NCBI RefSeq assembly: GCF_026226615.1
Contig: NZ_JAJAPB010000011.1
Location: 26,397 to 90,396, forward strand
DNA length: 64,000 bases
Direction of reading: 5' to 3'
From: Geovibrio ferrireducens
GTDB taxonomy: Bacteria > Chrysiogenota > Deferribacteres > Deferribacterales > Geovibrionaceae
Shown: piece by piece, positions 59,945 through 64,000 of the stretch
How positions within the stretch are numbered: position 1 is the stretch's first letter
Layout: each line of letters starts with the position of its first letter
Notes under the pieces: model-generated
Database searches by the model: none
The model's input: the letters and a program-made list of their open reading frames with translations, nothing else
What the model was told of the DNA's origin: nothing
Position numbers and translations under genes: made by a program

Positions 59945-60873
59945 TGTTCGATACCTCTCTGACCTGTTCCCAGCGTGTAAAGCACAGCCATTCTCACCGC
60001 CACGCCGCTTTCCACCTGCGGGAGGATTACAGACTGGCCGCAGTCCGCTATTTCACTTGATATTTCAACCCCGCGGTTAATGGGTCCGGGGTGCATTACT
60101 ATGGCATTGTTGGAGAGTTTAAGTCTCGCGGCGTTCAGCCCGAAGTATCTGGCGTATTCCTTCACAGAAGGCAGAAGCAGCTTGCCCTGACGCTCTCTCT
60201 GGATGCGGAGGGTCATTATAACATCCGCCCCTTCAACAGCTTCCTCCATATTACTGCATATTTTAGCACCGAAAGGGTCAGTGCAGCGTGGTAGCATGGT
60301 TTTCGGCCCGAAGAGGCGGAGATTTATGCCGACTTTGGGCATAGCCCATATGTTTGAGCGGGCAACCCTGCTGTGGGTTATGTCGCCGATGATGGCCACA
60401 TTAAGCCCCTCAAGCCTGCCTTTGTGCTGTTTTATGGTAAGCATGTCCAGAAGCGACTGGGTAGGGTGTTCGTTAAGGCCGTCTCCGGCGTTCACGACAG
60501 ATGCCTTCGTATTTTCCGCTATGAACTTAACCGCGCCGCTGTAGGCATGGCGGACAACGAAAATGTCCGTGCTCATGGCTTCAATATTGTGCACAGTGTC
60601 TATCAGGGTTTCGCCTTTGGCTGTGCTGCTGGCTGATGCGGAAAAGTTTACGGTATCAGCGGAGAGCCTCTTGCCCGCTATCTCAAAGGAGGTTCTCGTG
60701 CGGGTGGAGTTCTCAAAGAAAAGGTTCACAACTGTTTTCCCTTTGAGAGTAGGGACTTTTTTCACATCTCTGTGGTTTATCTCCCTGAAATTTTCCGCAG
60801 TGTCCAGAAGATGAAGAATCTCTTCTTTTGAGAGGTCTATCATCCCTAAAAGGTCTTTTCTGCTGTATGACAT
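59941..60873 (-). CDS. pyrB: Aspartate carbamoyltransferase catalytic chain
   Basis: 310 residues. Carbamoyl-phosphate site [18 protein letters not shown], and HPGPINRG are present. It joins carbamoyl phosphate and aspartate. No pyrI regulatory subunit is adjacent, so the enzyme is probably of the class that lacks CTP control or works with dihydroorotase. AGGAGC lies about 8 nt before the ATG. Second gene of pyrR-pyrB-pyrC. Confidence 0.96.
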   Translation of the reverse strand: MSYSRKDLLGMIDLSKEEILHLLDTAENFREINHRDVKKVPTLKGKTVVNLFFENSTRTRTSFEIAGKRLSADTVNFSASASSTAKGETLIDTVHNIEAMSTDIFVVRHAYSGAVKFIAENTKASVVNAGDGLNEHPTQSLLDMLTIKQHKGRLEGLNVAIIGDITHSRVARSNIWAMPKVGINLRLFGPKTMLPRCTDPFGAKICSNMEEAVEGADVIMTLRIQRERQGKLLLPSVKEYARYFGLNAARLKLSNNAIVMHPGPINRGVEISSEIADCGQSVILPQVESGVAVRMAVLYTLGTGQRGIEQ

Positions 60874-60899
60874 TTGCCTGCTCCTAATAAATTAGAGAA

Positions 60900-61442
60900 T
60901 TATTTTTTTATTATGCAAACAGAGTCCGCTCCGGCGGTTTCTCTGAAATTTACCTGAACACTTTCGCTCAGCGCGGTGGGAACGGACTTCCCCGTGAAAT
61001 CCGGCTGAATAGGCAGCTCCCTGTGGCCTCTGTCTATGAGGGCGGCCAGGCTGATTTTCGAGGGTCTGCCGAAATCCGTGAGGGCATCAAGGGCTGCTCT
61101 CACCGTTCTTCCGGTGAAAACAACATCATCAACAAGGATGATGTATCTGCCTGTCACGCTGAAAGAGATCTCTGTTCCTCTGATAACAGGGAAGTCTGCA
61201 ATCTGCGTCTGTGAGAGGTCATCACGGTAGAGAGTGATGTCCAGATACCCTACATCCGGCTTTTTCCCGCTGTGTTTTGCGATTTCATCCGCAATTCTGC
61301 GGGCGAGCACATCGCCGCCGCTCTTAATACCTACGATTCCGAAATTGTCCGAAGAGCGGGCTGACTCAAGGATCTGGAAAACCATTCTGGTTATCATCCC
61401 TGCCATTTCCCCGCTGCTTAGAATCTCTTTCCCGTGACTCAT
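60900..61442 (-). CDS. pyrR: Pyrimidine attenuation regulator/uracil phosphoribosyltransferase PyrR
   Basis: 180 residues from the ATG at 61442, with GGAGGG 6 nt upstream; a TTG directly before is less likely. The PRPP motif YIILVDDVVFTGRTVRAAL is intact. PyrR senses UMP and binds the pyr leader RNA to favour termination, with some UPRT activity. The leader directly upstream carries a terminator and a short AGAGAG-containing hairpin, so the operon is probably self-regulated. Confidence 0.93.
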   Translation of the reverse strand: MSHGKEILSSGEMAGMITRMVFQILESARSSDNFGIVGIKSGGDVLARRIADEIAKHSGKKPDVGYLDITLYRDDLSQTQIADFPVIRGTEISFSVTGRYIILVDDVVFTGRTVRAALDALTDFGRPSKISLAALIDRGHRELPIQPDFTGKSVPTALSESVQVNFRETAGADSVCIIKK

Positions 61443-61471
61443 CAACGACCCTCCGCAGTCTGTATTTTTTC

Positions 61472-61508
61472 AAAAAAAAAGCCTTCCGTCCCGAAATGGG
61501 CGGAAGGC
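61472..61508 (-). terminator. Intrinsic terminator (attenuator) in the pyr leader
   Basis: GCCTTCCG (61481-61488) / CGGAAGGC (61501-61508) with additional CCC / GGG pairs; on the minus strand nine T follow. It lies between the pyr promoter and pyrR, so its folding must be prevented for expression. Confidence 0.88.
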
Positions 61509-61509
61509 C

Positions 61510-61554
61510 TTAGAGCTCTCTGTAAGAATTTGTGAACTTTCTGCGTTTTTTCAT
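61510..61554 (-). CDS. Possible leader peptide of the pyr operon
   Basis: MKKRRKFTNSYREL then TAA, ending 2 bp before the terminator stem. The predicted start of transcription is only about 4 nt upstream, so translation would be nearly leaderless. Within it the RNA TACAGAGAGCTCT partly fits the PyrR-binding loop consensus (UCCNGNGAGGYU, about 9 of 12). Either translation or PyrR binding could govern the terminator. Confidence 0.35.
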   Translation of the reverse strand: MKKRRKFTNSYREL

Positions 61555-61564
61555 CTCAAGCCTC

Positions 61565-61593
61565 ATATTAGATCTCCCTAATTTCGCTGTCAA
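61565..61593 (-). promoter_or_regulatory. Strong sigma70 promoter of the pyr operon
   Basis: On the minus strand: TTGACA (61593-61588), 17-bp spacer, TAATAT (61570-61565). Both boxes are near consensus with ideal spacing. The leader would be about 115 nt long. Confidence 0.75.
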
Positions 61594-61602
61594 TAAATAT
61601 CG

Positions 61603-61631
61603 TTGATAAAAACGTAATTATTTCGTAATAT
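61603..61631 (+). promoter_or_regulatory. Sigma70 promoter of the lipoprotein-argA-pmbA operon
   Basis: TTGATA (61603-61608), 17-bp spacer, TAATAT (61626-61631); 88 bp before the start codon and 10 bp from the divergent pyr -35 box. Confidence 0.7.
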
Positions 61632-61718
61632 TATACGATCAGTAAAATGGAGGGAGTATTTCTTCCGGCGTATGCGCAAGTTTATGATGATAAAAACCAA
61701 TCGATAAAAGAGGTAAAA

Positions 61719-62108
61719 ATGAAGTTAAGAACTGTACTTTTCGCTGCCGTGGTCTCACTGTTCATGTACGGATGTCTTCCGGCGGTTCTTGTTGTCGGCG
61801 CGGGGGCTGCCGGTGCAACCTACAGCGTAACAACCGACGGCGTATCAGATACCATAACCGCAAGCCCGGAAACAGCCTTTGAAACCATGCTTGACGTGCT
61901 CAAGGCAGAACGCGGCGTTATCCGCACATCAAGCATAGCGGAAGGCAAGATTGAGGCTGTTCTGCCCAACGCTGATGTATTTGTGTTCATAGAAGATCAT
62001 GGGCTTGGCAAAGTCAAAGTCACCATTAAGGCCAGAAAAGGGCTGAACCTTCTTCCTGACAAAGAAACGGCTGTGTACATATACAAACAGTTTATCAGGA
62101 ACTTTTAA
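61719..62108 (+). CDS. DUF3568-like lipoprotein
   Basis: 129 residues from the ATG at 61719, chosen because AGAGG precedes it and it heads a clean lipoprotein signal (lipobox MYGC, about Cys18). Next comes a small hydrophobic Gly/Ala stretch (VVGAGAAGATY) and a compact alpha/beta domain, in the pattern of DUF3568 proteins of Gram-negative bacteria. Function unknown. Its stop overlaps the argA start by one base, so expression is linked. Confidence 0.72.
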   Translation: MKLRTVLFAAVVSLFMYGCLPAVLVVGAGAAGATYSVTTDGVSDTITASPETAFETMLDVLKAERGVIRTSSIAEGKIEAVLPNADVFVFIEDHGLGKVKVTIKARKGLNLLPDKETAVYIYKQFIRNF

Positions 62109-62557
62109 TGCTCAGAAAGGCCACTCTGGCTGATACCAGAAAAATACAGAAGCTGGTCAACGCTTACGCCTCCAAAGGCGAAATGCTCTCCTTAAGCATA
62201 AGCGAGATATGCGAAAGAATACTCGAATTTATAGTATGGGAGGAGGACGGCGAGCTCCTCGGATGCTGCGCCATGCACCCTTCATGGGAAGATCTGGTGG
62301 AACTCCGCTCCATAGCTGTCGCTGAACATGCCTCCAGACACGGCATAGGCAAAGTTATGGTGGAGAAAGTTCTGGAAATGTCCAGGGAAATCGGCGCGAA
62401 AAAAATATTTCTGCTCACCTACAAGGCGGATTTCTTCACGAAATTCGGCTTTAAAGAGGTTGAAAAGGACACTCTGCCGAAAAAAATCTGGTCGGACTGC
62501 CTGAAATGCGCCAAGTTTCCCGACTGTGACGAAACAGCAATGGCAATGGAGCTTTGA
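62108..62557 (+). CDS. argA: Short-form N-acetylglutamate synthase (GNAT)
   Basis: 149 residues, single GNAT domain. The RSIAVAEHASRHGIGKVMV segment binds acetyl-CoA and the C-terminal LPKKIWSDCLKCAKFPDCDETAM is the signature of the short ArgA group (as in Mycobacterium ArgA), with four Cys that may bind a metal or form disulfides. It acetylates glutamate in the first step of arginine synthesis, without the amino-acid kinase domain of E. coli ArgA. It overlaps both neighbours by 1-3 bp. Confidence 0.85.
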   Translation: MLRKATLADTRKIQKLVNAYASKGEMLSLSISEICERILEFIVWEEDGELLGCCAMHPSWEDLVELRSIAVAEHASRHGIGKVMVEKVLEMSREIGAKKIFLLTYKADFFTKFGFKEVEKDTLPKKIWSDCLKCAKFPDCDETAMAMEL

Positions 62558-63864
62558 TGGACTTCGCCGGGCGGCTTATTGATAAATATACAAAGAACTT
62601 TGACAGCATAGAGATACAGTTTTCAGAAGGCAGCGCAAAGACTGTGGACGTCAGGGACGGAGCGGTGGAGGATGTGGCTGTAAATTCATCCTCAGGCCTC
62701 AAGGTCAGAGTCATTAAAGACGGCAGAATCCTCTACTACACATCCGGCGGAGTAAACGAAGAAAGGCTTGAATCCTTCTTCCGTGAGGCTCAGGATGTGA
62801 TAATGCTCACCGAAGAGGATAAAAATGTTTTCCTTCCATCCTCTCCCGAAGTTTATGAGGAACTTAACAGAACAGAAGAACCTTCCGTTGAAACTCTGAA
62901 AGAATATGCGCTGCTGGCAGAAAGCGGAGCAAAAGGGTTTGACGGCAGGGTAAAATCGGTTAAGTCAGCTTCATGTTCATATGTTAACCAGAAAACTTTA
63001 ATCACAGGAACACATATAGCGCGTAAGCTCTGGAACAGACAGATTATTTCATCATTCTGCCAGTGTCTTGCGGAAGAAAACGGTGACATTCAGGAAGGGT
63101 ACGAGGGGGAAACGGTTTACCTTGGCAAGCCCTTTGAACCGATGCTTACCGGGAAAAAAGCCGCTGAAACCGCAGTGAGCCTCCTCGGAGGGACACCGCT
63201 GAAAACAGGTCAATACGGCATTCTTTTCGATTCAGGCACAGCGGCGCAGTTTTTCGAGCTTATCTCTGAAATGTGCGATGCGGAGAACGTGCTGAAACAC
63301 ATGAGCCTTTTTGAAGGCAGGCTGGGGCAGACGGTTGCGTCCCCCGTGCTCAGCATATGGGACGATCCTTTCCACCTTGATGCCATAGGTTCATACAGGT
63401 TTGATGATGAAGGAACCCCCGCTGTAAAGACACATCTTGTTACAAAAGGAACTCTTGAATCCTACCTTCATAACGGCTACACTGCCGGATTAATGAAGAC
63501 TGCCAATACCGCCAACGCTGTACGCACCGGTTCAGGCAAAATCGGCATAGGCGCTTCAAATCTGGTTGTATCATCCACGGAAAAAGCATCTGCAATTGCC
63601 TCTGTTCAGGGCGATGTGGTGAAGGTTCTGGATGTTATGGGGCTGCACATGGCAGATACCGTAAGCGGGGACTTTTCGCTGGGTATATCAGGTGTAGTGC
63701 TGCGCTGCGGCGAACCGGTTTCGGCGTTCAGGGAATCTGTGCTTACGGGCAACCTGAAAGACCTGCTGAAGGCTGTGACGGCAGTATATGATAATACCCG
63801 CATCCACGGAAACGTTGTTACCGGGGATGTATTATTTGATAAACTTACAGTAAGCGGCAGTTAG
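62557..63864 (+). CDS. pmbA: PmbA/TldE-family metalloprotease subunit
   Basis: 435 residues, the length of E. coli TldE/PmbA (450). It has the family N-terminal domain (DVRDGAVEDVAVNSSSGLKVRV) and the C-terminal GIGASNLVV and VMGLHMADTVSGDFSLGISG segments; it lacks the HExxxH zinc motif, so it is the TldE (non-catalytic) partner. With TldD it processes peptides such as microcin B17 and CcdA. No tldD is in the window. Its start overlaps the argA stop (TGATG). Confidence 0.9.
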   Translation: MDFAGRLIDKYTKNFDSIEIQFSEGSAKTVDVRDGAVEDVAVNSSSGLKVRVIKDGRILYYTSGGVNEERLESFFREAQDVIMLTEEDKNVFLPSSPEVYEELNRTEEPSVETLKEYALLAESGAKGFDGRVKSVKSASCSYVNQKTLITGTHIARKLWNRQIISSFCQCLAEENGDIQEGYEGETVYLGKPFEPMLTGKKAAETAVSLLGGTPLKTGQYGILFDSGTAAQFFELISEMCDAENVLKHMSLFEGRLGQTVASPVLSIWDDPFHLDAIGSYRFDDEGTPAVKTHLVTKGTLESYLHNGYTAGLMKTANTANAVRTGSGKIGIGASNLVVSSTEKASAIASVQGDVVKVLDVMGLHMADTVSGDFSLGISGVVLRCGEPVSAFRESVLTGNLKDLLKAVTAVYDNTRIHGNVVTGDVLFDKLTVSGS

Positions 63865-63947
63865 AAACGTATCCACACAGCGCGAGCGTGTGAGAAAACG
63901 GATAGGACGTACCGTTTGCGAACTATGGCAGACAGTTAGTATATTAC

Positions 63948-63999
63948 AACCCCATGGAAGGGGTTGCGCCGTGCGGAGCGAAGCCTTGCTCTGCAAGGC
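63948..63999. repeat. Two adjacent hairpins at the window end
   Basis: AACCCC (63948-63953) / GGGGTT (63960-63965), and GCCTTGC (63983-63989) / GCAAGGC (63993-63999). They sit in a G+C-rich stretch with direct CACAC/GTGTG pairs near 63872 as well, and may be the edge of a repeat element that continues beyond the window. Confidence 0.4.
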
Positions 64000-64000
64000 G

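Overview
The window looks like a chromosomal segment of a Gram-negative, flexible-metabolism anaerobe. It has OmpA-family proteins, many lipoproteins with a lipobox, a TolC-type exporter, a heptosyltransferase-like enzyme, a chemoreceptor and a Ni/Fe-hydrogenase-type cytochrome b. Gene content and style (ihfA followed by merR, short ArgA, ACT-fused malic enzyme, pyrR-pyrB-pyrC) would fit the Deferribacterota (Geovibrio/Denitrovibrio/Seleniivibrio type) or a deltaproteobacterium-like lineage. That placement is inference; no rRNA gene is present to settle it.

Layout. 1-4393: the 5' end of hflK, a paralogous elongation factor G (fusA2 type), a membrane-anchored proline-rich protein, ihfA and a MerR regulator. 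4431-8903: an envelope cluster with a FecR-domain protein, three LPP20-type lipoproteins, an MltC-like lytic transglycosylase and a STAS protein. 9004-15224: a lone hydrogenase cytochrome b, a YfbR-like nucleotidase, a small Cys protein with malic enzyme and a lipoprotein, a glycosyltransferase 9 and a chemoreceptor. 15700-32286: a complete Lap-type (c-di-GMP-gated) surface adhesin system. It comprises a TolC-OmpA fusion, a LapG-like protease, a degenerate GGDEF/EAL receptor of LapD type, the LapB-like ABC exporter, the LapC-like adaptor and a LuxR-type regulator, with a 2480-residue adhesin encoded convergently. 32515-37093: an AT-rich restriction-modification island (type IIG-like enzyme plus a second adenine methyltransferase) lying next to a tRNA-Arg(CCG) gene.

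37353-48462: housekeeping genes (a short PrmA-like methyltransferase that overlaps the tRNA, asd, agmatinase, HU, bioB, PhoH, mobB) mixed with an ExeA-like ATPase, a MORN-type protein and acetyltransferases. At 46040-46264 a 210-bp unit bounded by near-identical direct repeats carries a basic 36-codon reading frame. 48583-55431: two convergent ABC-F ATPases and an alkaline phosphatase built of two complete catalytic domains in tandem. 55758-58621: an OmpA protein, a gate-domain membrane protein, a previously easy-to-miss 54-aa gene and a periplasmic cupin. 58673-63864: pyrR-pyrB-pyrC behind a leader with a strong promoter, a short reading frame and an intrinsic terminator; divergently a lipoprotein, a short-form ArgA and a PmbA/TldE protein.

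How parts work together. The Lap genes form one regulated machine: the exporter and the TolC-OmpA protein secrete the adhesin, its N-terminal module holds it in the pore, the protease can cut at the TAAG site, and the c-di-GMP receptor would hold the protease away. Matching GTAC-N4-GTAC palindromes lie upstream of both the exporter operon and the adhesin gene, suggesting shared control. The LPP20/transglycosylase cluster is the best candidate for an undescribed envelope assembly. Several dispersed repeat elements and strong bidirectional terminators separate the units.
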